A DNA stretch of 62,242 nucleotides from JBFFXF01 sp041569895 (GTDB lineage: Bacteria; Planctomycetota; UBA8108; JACQVS01): NCBI GenBank assembly GCA_041569895.1, contig JBFFXF010000003.1, forward strand, positions 1-62,242. The letters are read 5' to 3'. The position numbers were made by a program, and so were the translations under genes. A model generated the notes under the pieces. The model had not been told where the DNA came from, ran no database searches, and saw only the letters and a program-made list of their open reading frames with translations. Of this stretch, positions 1-8,882 are shown piece after piece. Each line of letters starts with the position of its first letter. The stretch's first letter is position 1.

Positions 1-248
1 CCACGGTCCACGATACCGAGTCCGACTCCGATTCCGATACCGATTCCGATTCCGAGACCCGATACCGAGATCCGACTCCGACTCCGAGATCCCACGCTCA
101 TCCAAATCCCCTCTGCGTAATCTGCGCAATCTGCGTTCCAGGCAGAGTATCGCCCGTGGAGCCGAGCTGATCGGGCACGGGCACGGGCACGGGCACGGGA
201 ACGGGAACGGGAACGGGAACGGGGACGGGAACGGGGACGGGAACGGGA
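1..248. repeat. Mosaic tandem-repeat island A
   Basis: This intergenic stretch holds no credible gene. It contains three modules in order: a degenerate (CCGATT)n hexamer array at about 13-93, a (TCTGCGTAA)n nonamer array at 112-136, and an (ACGGGN)n hexamer array at 172-248. The last array runs directly into the stop codon of the minus-strand glycosyltransferase (stop at 249-251). The same modules recur in at least six other gaps of this window. Hexamer and nonamer periods keep several frames open, so gene callers will tend to predict spurious dipeptide or tripeptide-repeat proteins here. Confidence 0.85.
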
Positions 249-1865
249 TCAACTTCTGCGAAATCCCCGGACCGTCTCGTACCCCCACACCAAAAAGAAC
301 ACCCCGAACTCCAGGCTCACCAGCCATCGATCATGGAAGTCCACGCCGCGGTCGAAGCTCGCGAAGCCGTCGGGGAGGGTGTAGTCAAACCAGAATCGCA
401 GGTAGTACACGAAGACGAGGCCCGTCATCAGGTACCACGACTTGCGGCGGGCGAAGGGCAGGAACGGGACGCACCACGCGAAGTACCAGGGGAAACCGAC
501 CGGCGAGAGGATGAAGAGCGCGGCGAGCACTGAGAACACGCTCGCGAGCACGCCTCTCGAGCCGGGGACTCGCTCGGAGCTCTCGGTCCGGTTGTCGCTC
601 CGGTCGTCCGGCGCGCCGGGCGGGTCACTCCGCAGGCGCCGGATCTCGTGCGCCGTGAACGCGAGGACGATGGCGGTGAACGTCACCCCGACGATCCACC
701 GCGCCGCTCGATTCGCCCAGTCGGCGTCCCCGGCGAACGCGCTCCCGATGGCCGCGAGGGTTCCGCGGATCCACATGAAGACGGCGTCGTGGTTCTCCCA
801 GGTGATCAGGAAGTGGCCGGTGACCTCGCCGAGGCGTCCCGCCGTGGCCCGGCCGATGAGAAGCGTCGTGCCGACCGCGACCGCGACGGTCGTGAACGCC
901 ACGGCGGGCGCAGCCCACGCCGATCGCGCCGGCGGCCCGGGCTCGCCGGAGGCCAGTCGCGAGCGCGCCAGGAGGATGAGCACGAACGGGAGCGTCGCGA
1001 GCGCGTAGTACTTCGCCAGGATGGCCGCCGCGAGCGCGAGCCCGGTGACCGCCGCGCGCCCCCGAAGCGCGGTGAGCACGGCCAGCATGAGGAAGAACGC
1101 CGGCACGGCGTCGACGTGGGCGGAGTTCGCGAACTCCTTGATCACCAGCGGGCACCACCCGTGGGCGAGCGCGAGCCCGCGCGGCAGACCGGTGCATCCG
1201 AGAAGGACTACAAGGAGCAGGAGCGTGCCGAGATCGAAGAGCGTCATCAGGACGCGTACGGCGAGGACCTGCCGGTCGACGTCGAGGCGATCCGGAAGCA
1301 GCCAGCCGAGGAGCGCGAACACCCCCTGCGCGGCCGGTGGGTAGATCGTTCTCAGCCCGGGATGGTTGACGCGCTCGAGAATGACGCGGTTCGCCGGCGA
1401 GGCGTCGCGGATCGCGAGCAGTCGCTCGAGGTCGCGATCCGCGTCCGGGTCGCCCGTGTCCGGGCGCTCCCCGGCCGCAAATCTCGCGATCTCATGCGGG
1501 CTGAAGCCGTAGGGATCGACTCCGGAGGCGACCACCTTCCCGTCCCAGAGATACCGATAGAAGTCGTCCTCCTGGATCGGCGAGGAGAGCAGCATGGTCG
1601 CGCGCAGCGCCACCGCGCCGAGCACGACGAACCACGCGGGCGGCGCGCCGCGACGCGTCGCCAGCAGGACGCTCGCGAGGTAGACGGCCGAGGCGACGCC
1701 GAACCAGCCGACGACCTCCGGAATCGGCCTCCGCGCATGGCCGACGCCGTGGACGAAACCGTCGGAGAGCTGGACGATCGCGAGCACGCAGCCCTCGAGC
1801 GCCAGAAGAAGGACCACCCAGAGCGCCGGGATCCGCCATGCTCCCGGGGTTATCGGCCGTGCCAC
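249..1865 (-). CDS. GT-C family polyprenyl-phosphate-dependent membrane glycosyltransferase (GT87/DUF2029-like)
   Basis: This 538-aa polytopic inner-membrane protein has about ten or more hydrophobic segments. It starts with GTG at 1865, with GGAG 8 nt upstream. The first periplasmic loop carries the acidic motif E99-D100-D101 followed by FYRYLWDGKV, and then NHP (167-169) before TIYPP. These are typical of GT-C enzymes that use a polyprenyl-phosphate-linked sugar as donor, with the acidic residue as catalytic base. A later loop has HVDAVP, and a cytosolic Asp/Arg-rich insertion lies near residue 430. The likely role is sugar transfer to a lipid, glycan or protein on the periplasmic face. Donor and acceptor cannot be deduced. 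It is divergent from the acyl-CoA dehydrogenase gene. Confidence 0.8.
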   Translation of the reverse strand: MARPITPGAWRIPALWVVLLLALEGCVLAIVQLSDGFVHGVGHARRPIPEVVGWFGVASAVYLASVLLATRRGAPPAWFVVLGAVALRATMLLSSPIQEDDFYRYLWDGKVVASGVDPYGFSPHEIARFAAGERPDTGDPDADRDLERLLAIRDASPANRVILERVNHPGLRTIYPPAAQGVFALLGWLLPDRLDVDRQVLAVRVLMTLFDLGTLLLLVVLLGCTGLPRGLALAHGWCPLVIKEFANSAHVDAVPAFFLMLAVLTALRGRAAVTGLALAAAILAKYYALATLPFVLILLARSRLASGEPGPPARSAWAAPAVAFTTVAVAVGTTLLIGRATAGRLGEVTGHFLITWENHDAVFMWIRGTLAAIGSAFAGDADWANRAARWIVGVTFTAIVLAFTAHEIRRLRSDPPGAPDDRSDNRTESSERVPGSRGVLASVFSVLAALFILSPVGFPWYFAWCVPFLPFARRKSWYLMTGLVFVYYLRFWFDYTLPDGFASFDRGVDFHDRWLVSLEFGVFFLVWGYETVRGFRRS

Positions 1866-1917
1866 GGGTCAACTCCGTTCAGTGCTGTCTGCGCGGCTCG
1901 AAGATCTGAATCCACAA

Positions 1918-1926
1918 GGTATAATA
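1918..1926. promoter_or_regulatory. Candidate -10 element between divergent genes
   Basis: A perfect TATAAT lies at 1920-1925 in the 157-bp gap between the divergent glycosyltransferase and acyl-CoA dehydrogenase genes. On the plus strand it precedes the dehydrogenase start by about 100 nt. The opposite strand reads TATTAT at almost the same place, so it could serve both directions. No good -35 is visible about 17 nt upstream, so this is a -10-only call. Confidence 0.4.
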
Positions 1927-2022
1927 CAAATGTCGCCGAGGCTCGACACGAGCGATCAGTCGAGCGCCAGCCGGGCCCGGTTCGACCGAATCGAGAACTC
2001 CAGCGAAAGGCAGTGAAAGCTC

Positions 2023-3945
2023 ATGACGAGGCCGAAGACCGCGGACGGAGTACCGGATCGAAATGAGGCCATGGAGGTCGCGGAGGCGTCCCGCGAGACG
2101 GAGTGGTCGCATCCGAGCTTCGCGGCCGAGCTCTTCGCGGGCAGCTTCCGTCCCGATCTCCTGATTCCGTATCCCGAACAGCCGATGGACGACCGCCGGA
2201 TCGGCGACGAGTTCCTCGCGAAGCTGGAAGCGTTCCTCCGCGAGAACGTCCACCCGGACGAGATCGACCGCACCGGCGAGGTCCCCGATCACGTCGTCAA
2301 GGGCCTGGCCGAACTCGGCTGCTTCGGCATGAAGATCCCGAAGGAGTACGGCGGGCTCGGGTTCTCGCAGGTGAACTACAACCGGGCGATCCAGATGATC
2401 GCCAGCCACTGCGGCTCGACCGCCGTGTGGATCTCCGCGCACCAGTCGATCGGCGTGCCGCAGCCGCTGAAGCTGTTCGGCACTCCCGAGCAGAAGAAGA
2501 AGTACCTGCCGCGCCTCGCCAAGGGCGCCATCTCGGCGTTCGCGCTGACCGAGCCGGACGTCGGATCCGACCCGGCGCGGATGTCGACCCTCGCCGAGCC
2601 GACCGAGGACGGCGAGCACTATATACTCAACGGCGAGAAGCTCTGGTGCACCAACGGCCCGGTCGCCGAGATCATCGTCGTCATGGCGCGGACTCCGTCG
2701 ATCATGGTCGACGGCAAGGAGCGCAAGCAGATCACGGCCTTCATCGTCGAGACCGACACGCCCGGCTTCGAGGTCGTCCACCGCTGCGATTTCATGGGCA
2801 TCCGCGCGATCCAGAACGGCCTGCTGCGCTTCAACGACGTCAAGGTGCCGAAGGAGAACGTCATCTGGGGCCTCGGCAAGGGGCTGAAGCTGGCGCTCAT
2901 CACGCTGAACACCGGACGGCTCACCGTCCCGGCCGCGTGCACCGGCATGGCGCGCCAGTGCGTCCGCATCGTGCGTCGCTGGTGCAACCAGCGCGAGCAG
3001 TGGGGCGGGCCGATCGGCAAGCATGACGTGATGGCCGACAAGATCGCGTACATCACCTCGCACACCTTCGCCATGGACGCGGTGACGTGGTACACGAGCG
3101 GGCTCGCCGACCGCGGCGACGCGGACATCCGGATCGAGGCGGCGCTCGCGAAGCTCTTCTGCACCGAGACCGCCTGGACGATCGCCGATGAGACCGTGCA
3201 GGCGCGCGGCGGACGCGGCTACGAGACCGCCGAGTCGCTGCGCGCTCGCGGCGAGGAGGGCGTGCCGGTCGAGCGCATGCTCCGGGACACGCGAATCAAC
3301 CGGATCATCGAGGGGACCAGCGAGATCATGCGCCTCTTCATCGCGCGCGAGGCCCTCGACTTCCACATGCGCGACCTGCTGCCCCTGCTGAACCCGAGGA
3401 GCAAGCTCGGCGCCAAGCTCGGCGCCATGCTCTCGGTGATGCCGAAGTACACGGCGTGGTATCCGCGACGCTGGGTGCACTGGACGTTGCCGCCGAAGCA
3501 CGATCAGGTCGGCAGTCGCCTCGCGAAGCACCTCCGGTTCATCGATCGCCGCGGGCACAAGCTCGGCCGCACGATCTTTCACGCCATGGGCGTCCACCGG
3601 GCGCGGCTCGAAAAGCGCCAGCGCGTCCTGGCGCGCATCGTCGACATTGGCGTCGACCTCTTCGCCATGTCGGTGGCCTGCGCCTACGCGAGCCACCTCT
3701 CGCGCCAGAACCCCAAGAACCGGTCCCCGGAGGACCTCGCCGACCTCTTCTGCCGCACAGCGCGACGCCGCGTCGACCTCGCCTTCCGCCGCGTCTGGCG
3801 AAACGACGACAAGGTGTCGTACCGCCTGGCCCGTGACGTCCTCGAGGGCAAGCACCTCTGGCTCGAGGGCAGCGTCGTCACCCCGACCGAGGAAGTCGTC
3901 GAGGAAACCGAAGCGCTGGCGGCGCCGGTGCCGCAGGAGAAGTAG
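2023..3945 (+). CDS. Acyl-CoA dehydrogenase, long (VLCAD/ACAD9-like)
   Basis: This 640-aa flavoprotein should oxidise acyl-CoA thioesters to trans-2-enoyl-CoA, passing electrons through FAD to ETF. The N-terminal helical domain spans about 60-170. The middle beta-domain has ALTEPDVGSD at 174-183. The C-terminal helical domain has the FAD-contacting GGRGY at 396-400 and the IIEGTSEI motif, whose Glu430 sits where VLCAD-type enzymes keep the catalytic base. About 190 further residues beyond the core (roughly 450-640) match the extra helical region of VLCAD/ACAD9-type enzymes, which makes it longer than the usual 380-aa bacterial ACAD. The start at 2023 has an AAAGG-like site upstream. An alternative start is the ATG at 2071. 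Chain-length specificity is unknown. Confidence 0.9.
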   Translation: MTRPKTADGVPDRNEAMEVAEASRETEWSHPSFAAELFAGSFRPDLLIPYPEQPMDDRRIGDEFLAKLEAFLRENVHPDEIDRTGEVPDHVVKGLAELGCFGMKIPKEYGGLGFSQVNYNRAIQMIASHCGSTAVWISAHQSIGVPQPLKLFGTPEQKKKYLPRLAKGAISAFALTEPDVGSDPARMSTLAEPTEDGEHYILNGEKLWCTNGPVAEIIVVMARTPSIMVDGKERKQITAFIVETDTPGFEVVHRCDFMGIRAIQNGLLRFNDVKVPKENVIWGLGKGLKLALITLNTGRLTVPAACTGMARQCVRIVRRWCNQREQWGGPIGKHDVMADKIAYITSHTFAMDAVTWYTSGLADRGDADIRIEAALAKLFCTETAWTIADETVQARGGRGYETAESLRARGEEGVPVERMLRDTRINRIIEGTSEIMRLFIAREALDFHMRDLLPLLNPRSKLGAKLGAMLSVMPKYTAWYPRRWVHWTLPPKHDQVGSRLAKHLRFIDRRGHKLGRTIFHAMGVHRARLEKRQRVLARIVDIGVDLFAMSVACAYASHLSRQNPKNRSPEDLADLFCRTARRRVDLAFRRVWRNDDKVSYRLARDVLEGKHLWLEGSVVTPTEEVVEETEALAAPVPQEK

Positions 3946-4568
3946 CGGGCGAAGGCGGCGACGCGAAAGGTCGGCGAACAGTCCGCGGAGTGCGCAGATC
4001 GGTAAAACGGTCCGCAGATTACGCAGATAAAGAGATCAGCCCCCGTCCGGTCTCTGATCTCTGTCCTCGGATCTCTGTACTCGGATCTCGGATCTCTGAC
4101 TCGGATCTCGGTCTCGGAATCGGAGTCGGAATCGGAGTCGGTCATCGGAATCGGAATCGGAATCGGTCATCGGAGTCGGTATCGGAGTCGGCCATCCGAC
4201 TCCGCAACGAGAGCCTTCGAGGACGGGTACGGGCACGGGAACGGGGACGGGTACGGGAACGGGTTTTTGCAACGTTGGGGTCTCGGAGTCCCTATCGGTC
4301 TCCCTCCCCGGTCCCGGTCGACGGTGCCATTCGACGTCGCTCGAGGACGAGGGACGAGGACGAGCGAAGCGGCCGCCCTACCGTTCCCCAAACCGCCCCG
4401 ACCCGCTGCGCGATAATGAGCAATCGCATGCCTGTCAGGGCTCCCGATGCGCGCAGGCGTGCAATCACCGTCCGCGGGCCGTGCCAAGATTCTCTATGGT
4501 GCGGCCATCACCCTTGTTACAATTTTCGTTGTGGGGTACGAGGGCAGGCAGAACGGTGGGGTGTTCTC
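3946..4568. repeat. Mosaic tandem-repeat island B and 4274-4568 gap
   Basis: No gene is supported in this 623-bp gap between two plus-strand genes. Modules in order are: (CAGATTACG)n at about 3995-4027; a pyrimidine-rich TCTCTGATCTCTG linker at about 4050-4100; (GGAATC)n at about 4081-4203 with GGTCATC interruptions; GAGCCTTCGAGG at about 4210-4221; (ACGGGN)n at 4220-4263; and TTTTTGCAAC at 4264-4273. This order is the exact reverse complement of the island at 11361-11630. The remainder (4274-4568) holds a short (GACGAG)n run near 4340-4365 and the promoter region of the following gene. Confidence 0.85.
4518..4523 (+). promoter_or_regulatory. Weak candidate -10 for the MaoC-like gene
   Basis: TACAAT at 4518-4523 lies about 45 nt upstream of the ATG at 4569 in a locally AT-richer patch. 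No convincing -35 hexamer stands 17 nt upstream, so the call is tentative. Confidence 0.3.
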
Positions 4569-5057
4569 ATGAGCGAACAGGAGGCTTCGGCCGGCGGGTC
4601 GCGGTTCTTCGAAGACTACAGGATCGGAGAAAAAGTCCGCAGTGGCGAGCGCCGGATCTCGGCGAAGGAGCGGGAGAGCTATCTCTCGATCGCCGGGATC
4701 AACAGTCCGCTCTACAGGGACAGCTACCACGCGCGGGAGCATGGCCACCGGGATCGGGTCGTCCCGGAGCTGCTCGTCCTGTCGGTCGTCCAGTCGCTGC
4801 TCGAGCAGGAAAGCCTCATGGGAGGCTCGACCACGCTCGTCGGAATCGATGACTTGCTCTTCACGCACCCCGTGCACGACAATGACTCGATCCACGCCGA
4901 GCTGCGAATCGAGGAGCTCAAGCTGACCTCGGACCCCGCCCGTGGCATGGTCGCGGTCAGCGCGGCAGTCCTCAACCAGCACGGGCGGCAGGTCGTGCGC
5001 GCCACGATCAAGCTCCTCGTCGCGGTTCGCAATCGGCGACTCGAGCACACGAACTGA
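4569..5057 (+). CDS. MaoC-like hot-dog fold protein lacking the usual catalytic pair
   Basis: This 162-aa protein has a single hot-dog fold with the layout of MaoC/FAS1-type hydratases: an N-terminal FFEDYRIGE segment, a central helix, and a C-terminal sheet containing HPVHDNDSIHAELRI and LNQHGRQVV. In active (R)-hydratases the helix carries G-D-x-N-P-x-H. Here it reads AGINSPLY, so both the catalytic Asp (Ile) and His (Tyr) positions are replaced. It may bind an acyl thioester without hydrating it, or use another chemistry. The ATG at 4569 was chosen because the MaoC homology begins right after it. The longer upstream reading frame is repeat sequence. It lies between an acyl-CoA dehydrogenase and an aldolase gene. 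Confidence 0.75.
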   Translation: MSEQEASAGGSRFFEDYRIGEKVRSGERRISAKERESYLSIAGINSPLYRDSYHAREHGHRDRVVPELLVLSVVQSLLEQESLMGGSTTLVGIDDLLFTHPVHDNDSIHAELRIEELKLTSDPARGMVAVSAAVLNQHGRQVVRATIKLLVAVRNRRLEHTN

Positions 5058-5111
5058 ACCCCGCTCCATACTCACGCGCATCGAGCACGGCAGCGACTCG
5101 AACGAGGAATC

Positions 5112-5906
5112 ATGAAGAAGAACTCCGTCCGACACGCGCTCCGGCGTGGTGACACGCAGGTCGGCACCTGGCTCTCACTCGCCAGTCCGCTCTCGGCGCG
5201 ATTCATGTCGCGCATCGGCTTTCACTGGCTGACCGTCGACATCGAGCACAGCCCGGTCAACTGGGAGAGCGCCGCGATGATGTTCGCGACCATCGCCGAC
5301 GCCGGCTGCGTGCCGCTGGCGCGGGTGCCCTGCAACGCGCACGACCACATCAAGCGCGCGCTCGATTCGGGCGCGCAGGGGATCGTCGTCCCGATGGTCT
5401 GCACGCCCGAGGAGGCGGAGCGGGCCGTGAAGGCGGCGCGCTATCACCCGCTCGGCAACCGCAGCGTCGGCGGCAGCCTGCACGCGCTGACCTTCGACTG
5501 CACCCCCGCCGAGTACTACGCGAACGCCAATGACGAGATCCTCGTCGTGTTGCAGGCGGAGCACGTCACGGCGGTCGAGAACGCCGAGAAGATCTACTCG
5601 ATCCCGGGAATCGACGCGATGTTCATCGGGCCGAACGACCTGCTGAGCTCGATGGGCAAGACCCCGCGCATGGAGAGTGACGACCGCGAGTTCGTCGACG
5701 CGCTGCGGCACCTGCGGGAGACCGCGGTCAGTCATGGCGTCGCCCCCGGACTCCACGTCGGCGACGCCGAGATGGCCCGGCGGCGCATCGACGAGGGCTG
5801 GCGCTTCATCGCCGTCCAGAGCGACCTGGCGCTGATGCTGACGGCGGCTCGCGGCGTGGTCAGCGACCTGGATCTCGGGGGCGGTCGGGAAGCGGCCCGG
5901 TATTGA
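5112..5906 (+). CDS. HpcH/HpaI-type class II aldolase (2-keto-3-deoxy sugar acid / HHED aldolase family)
   Basis: This 264-aa TIM-barrel aldolase should cleave a 2-keto-3-deoxy acid into pyruvate and an aldehyde with a divalent metal. Family residues are visible: VDIEH with His46, LARVP with Arg71, metal ligands Glu150 (LQAEH) and Asp176 (IGPND), and the GNRSVGG loop near 116-121. Length is normal for the family. GAGGAAT lies just before the ATG. The C-terminus overlaps the convergent glycosyltransferase gene by 47 bp. The physiological substrate (rhamnonate, hydroxyphenylacetate or other pathway) cannot be told from sequence. Confidence 0.85.
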   Translation: MKKNSVRHALRRGDTQVGTWLSLASPLSARFMSRIGFHWLTVDIEHSPVNWESAAMMFATIADAGCVPLARVPCNAHDHIKRALDSGAQGIVVPMVCTPEEAERAVKAARYHPLGNRSVGGSLHALTFDCTPAEYYANANDEILVVLQAEHVTAVENAEKIYSIPGIDAMFIGPNDLLSSMGKTPRMESDDREFVDALRHLRETAVSHGVAPGLHVGDAEMARRRIDEGWRFIAVQSDLALMLTAARGVVSDLDLGGGREAARY

Positions 5907-7614
5907 CGGCGGGATCCCGGGCGAGGTTGGCGATGACGCGGAGACGCCGGCGCACGCGGTACTCGCCCAGATCCTGGAAGTGCTCCAGCCTGTCGACGAA
6001 CGCGTCCCCGTCGCGAGCCTTGTAGACGAGCACCACCGGTCGCGAGCGGTCGCGGAAGAGCTCGACCAGCCGGTCGATCGAGGTGACGTTCTCCAGACGT
6101 TCCTCGAGGTAGTACGAGATGGCGGCCTCCTCGCGCGCGACGGCGTCCTCGCTGGAGAGGGGGAAGTGCAGGAGGATCCCGTAGCCGTCGCGTCGAAGCG
6201 ACTCGAGCGCCCGGCAGAGGTCGATGTAGGACTCCCGGCCGTTGCGGGCGCGAAAGTAGACCCCGCTGACCGCGCCCAGCGCGCAGAGAAGCAGCGCGAG
6301 CGAGTACCACGCGGGACGCGCCGCATCGGGAGATTCGCCGCCGTTCCGCCTGCCGCGCACGAGGCGGTACGCCAGCGCGAGCGAGAGCAGCAGGAACAGC
6401 CACACGCTCGCCGGAAGCGGCGCGGCCCAGGCGCCTCCGAGCAACGCGGCGACCAGCACGGCGAGCGACGCCACCGCAGCGACGACGAACGAGATCACCC
6501 GCACCACGCGGTGCGAGAGCCGCGCGTCGAGCCAGAGCGCCGACGCCACCGCGACCGCTGGGGTGATGGGCAGCAGGTAGATCTCGCGCTTGGAGCCCGA
6601 CGCCAGTACCAGCGCGAACGGCAGGACGATCCACCAGAGCAGCCCCTCCTCGAGTCGAGAGCGCGCGGGCCGGTCCGCACCCGACCGGGCCCATCCCGCC
6701 CGCGCGCGCTGGATGAACGCGACCGCGGGCACCGGCAGCCACGGCAGCAGCACCGAGGGCCCGCGGTGGAGGAACTCCAGCACCGGCGGGTTGTGGATGT
6801 CGCGGCGCGTGAAGCGCCCGATGGTGTTGTCGAGGAGCAGCTCGCGGAGGAGCTCGGGATCGACCGACGCCAGCGCGATCGGCCACGGCGCCGCAACCAG
6901 CAAGGCAACCGCGAGCGCCACACCGGCTCGTGCCAGCGCGTGCACTCGGAGCAGCCTCGACGGGAAGCGGATCGCCAGCGCGACGACCACCAGGCCGACG
7001 TAGGCGGCGCCGACGAGGTTCTTGGCGAGGAACGAGCAGCCGATCGCCGCACCGAGCGCCACCGCGCTCCCCCACCGCATGCGTTCGCCGTCCGGCAGCG
7101 TCACGAAGTCGATGACACCGACCATCGCGAGGGTCACGAAGAAGGTAAGCGACGTGTCGACGATGGCGCGCTGGTGGCCCACGAAGAACTCGACGGTGGT
7201 CACGAGGAGCACGACGGCGAGCAGCGCGGCGCGCCTCCCCGCCCAGCGGGAGACCGTGGTGAACACCAGGGCCAGCGTGGCGAGGCCGAACGCGATCGAC
7301 GGCAGTCGCGGCACCCAGTCGTGCCCGTAACCGTGTCCGAGGACCGCCATGCTGGCGGCGATCAGCCACACCTGCAGCGGCGGCTGCTCGACGAACGGAT
7401 CGCCGTTGACGCGCGGGACGAGCCAGTCGCCGGTGACCAGCATCTCGCGGGCGACGTGGGCGAGCCGCGGCTCATCGGGATTCCACAGGTCGCGCGAGAA
7501 CGCCGGCAGGAGCAGCACGAGAATGACGAGAACGGAGAGCCCCAGCAGGGTGTCAGGCTGCACGGGACGCGCGGGCCCCGATCGGTCGACCGGGTCGTCC
7601 CGGTCCTCACGCAT
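5860..7614 (-). CDS. ArnT/PMT-like (GT39/GT83) membrane glycosyltransferase
   Basis: This 584-aa polytopic membrane protein has about a dozen hydrophobic helices. It carries the ArnT/PMT signature NPDEPR (D47-E48-P49-R50) in the first periplasmic loop, then GDPFVEQPPL and a downstream KREIYLLP motif, as in enzymes that transfer a polyprenyl-phosphate-linked sugar to lipid A or protein. The ATG at 7614 overlaps the 3' end of the upstream oxidoreductase gene by 8 nt, which suggests translational coupling. The longer frame beyond 7614 is only shadow sequence inside that gene. A soluble periplasmic C-terminal part follows the last helix. Donor and acceptor are unknown. Confidence 0.8.
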   Translation of the reverse strand: MREDRDDPVDRSGPARPVQPDTLLGLSVLVILVLLLPAFSRDLWNPDEPRLAHVAREMLVTGDWLVPRVNGDPFVEQPPLQVWLIAASMAVLGHGYGHDWVPRLPSIAFGLATLALVFTTVSRWAGRRAALLAVVLLVTTVEFFVGHQRAIVDTSLTFFVTLAMVGVIDFVTLPDGERMRWGSAVALGAAIGCSFLAKNLVGAAYVGLVVVALAIRFPSRLLRVHALARAGVALAVALLVAAPWPIALASVDPELLRELLLDNTIGRFTRRDIHNPPVLEFLHRGPSVLLPWLPVPAVAFIQRARAGWARSGADRPARSRLEEGLLWWIVLPFALVLASGSKREIYLLPITPAVAVASALWLDARLSHRVVRVISFVVAAVASLAVLVAALLGGAWAAPLPASVWLFLLLSLALAYRLVRGRRNGGESPDAARPAWYSLALLLCALGAVSGVYFRARNGRESYIDLCRALESLRRDGYGILLHFPLSSEDAVAREEAAISYYLEERLENVTSIDRLVELFRDRSRPVVLVYKARDGDAFVDRLEHFQDLGEYRVRRRLRVIANLARDPAVNTGPLPDRPRDPGR

Positions 7615-8776
7615 GCCAGTCGACGACGCGCCCCGTGTCGAGCGCCTCGAGGCAGAGCAGGGCGGACACCGTCGCCTCGAAGCCGACGTCGGCGCCGGCG
7701 CGTGACTCCTCGCCGCGCCGCACGTGGTCGACGAAGCTCTCGACCGCGATCCTCGTGTCGTTACCGCCCGGCGCCCCGAGCGAGACCGTCTTGCCGCTCC
7801 GGTCCCACGCGAGGCCGTTCCAGAGATCGATGCCAAGCCGCGTCCCGAAGACGAGCTCGTACACGCCCGAGAAGCGCCGGTCGGGAATCGCGTACGACAC
7901 CTGACTGTAGCTCACCTTGCCGCCGCAGGGGTACTCGAGCGTCAGTCCGTAGTGATCGCGGATGGTGCGGCCGGGCGGCTCGTCGACGAAACGGTTGGTG
8001 CCGCCGAAACCGCAGGCCCTCGCGGGGTGCGCGTCGAAGACCCAGTTGCAGACGTCGAGCTGGTGACAGGATTGCTCGAGGAGGAGGTCGCCCGATTTCT
8101 CGCGCTGGTAGTACCAGGCCTTCCGCCCCGCCGGATCGCCGAGGTTGTGCCACTGCGCGCGCACGAAGAGAATCTCTCCGGCGCGACCGCTGCGGATCGC
8201 CTCGATGCCGGCGAGGTACCGCGGGTTGTAGCGCCGCTGAAACCCGAGCTGGAACACCTGCCCGCGCTCGCGTCCGCGACGGGCCTCGTCGCGAATCTCC
8301 GTGCTCTCGGCGAGCGTCAGCCCCATCGGCTTCTCGAGATAGACGTGCGCGCCGGCGCGCAACGCGGCGACCGCGTGCTCCGCATGGCGGAACGGGGGCG
8401 TCGCGATCACGATGGCGTCGAGCGCTCCACGGTCGACGAGCTCGAGGAGCCGCTCGGCGCTCTCGGTCACGAGCGGCTGCGAGTCCGGCGCGCGCTGTCG
8501 GACGACGTCGAGCGCGCGTGCGCGGTTCGGTGGCGCGACGTCGGCGATCGCCGCCGCCCGGACCCCCTCGCAGCCGAGAAACGCCGGCAGGAGCTGCAGG
8601 CCGCGCTCGCCGACGCCGAGGAAGCCGACGCGCAGCTCCGCCGCCCCGTGCGCGGCGCCGCCACGAGAGACGCCGAGCCCGAAGGACGCTCCCGCGATGC
8701 CGGCGGAACGGACGAGGAACTGCCGGCGGGAGAGGTCGCTCTGCCTGGGGGCATCTGGCGTCATGTCGTCGGTCAT
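7607..8776 (-). CDS. Tat-exported Gfo/Idh/MocA family oxidoreductase
   Basis: This 389-aa protein has an N-terminal twin-arginine signal (SRRQFLV at 16-22, then a hydrophobic stretch to about residue 45). A Rossmann fold follows with GFLGVGERG (51-59) and the family motif EKP (148-150), then the alpha/beta substrate domain with EQSCHQLDVCNW. Such proteins oxidise or epimerise sugars and inositols with NAD(P). The Tat signal implies export of the folded, cofactor-loaded enzyme, a common arrangement in planctomycetes and relatives. It is the first gene of a pair with the GT39-like gene (8-nt overlap). The start at 8776 has no strong Shine-Dalgarno. Confidence 0.87.
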   Translation of the reverse strand: MTDDMTPDAPRQSDLSRRQFLVRSAGIAGASFGLGVSRGGAAHGAAELRVGFLGVGERGLQLLPAFLGCEGVRAAAIADVAPPNRARALDVVRQRAPDSQPLVTESAERLLELVDRGALDAIVIATPPFRHAEHAVAALRAGAHVYLEKPMGLTLAESTEIRDEARRGRERGQVFQLGFQRRYNPRYLAGIEAIRSGRAGEILFVRAQWHNLGDPAGRKAWYYQREKSGDLLLEQSCHQLDVCNWVFDAHPARACGFGGTNRFVDEPPGRTIRDHYGLTLEYPCGGKVSYSQVSYAIPDRRFSGVYELVFGTRLGIDLWNGLAWDRSGKTVSLGAPGGNDTRIAVESFVDHVRRGEESRAGADVGFEATVSALLCLEALDTGRVVDWHA

Positions 8777-8882
8777 TGCTCGCGATCAAACGGCTTCGTG
8801 AGAACAGCCCGAGTCCGGCTGGCGAACCGCCGCCACCCGGTCGAATCGTTATTCTTACCAGAGATTCCAGTACATTTCCATC

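Noticed and set aside
3990..4568. N-terminal extension of the MaoC-like protein
   Set aside because: The extension is encoded by the hexamer/nonamer repeats and has no hot-dog homology.
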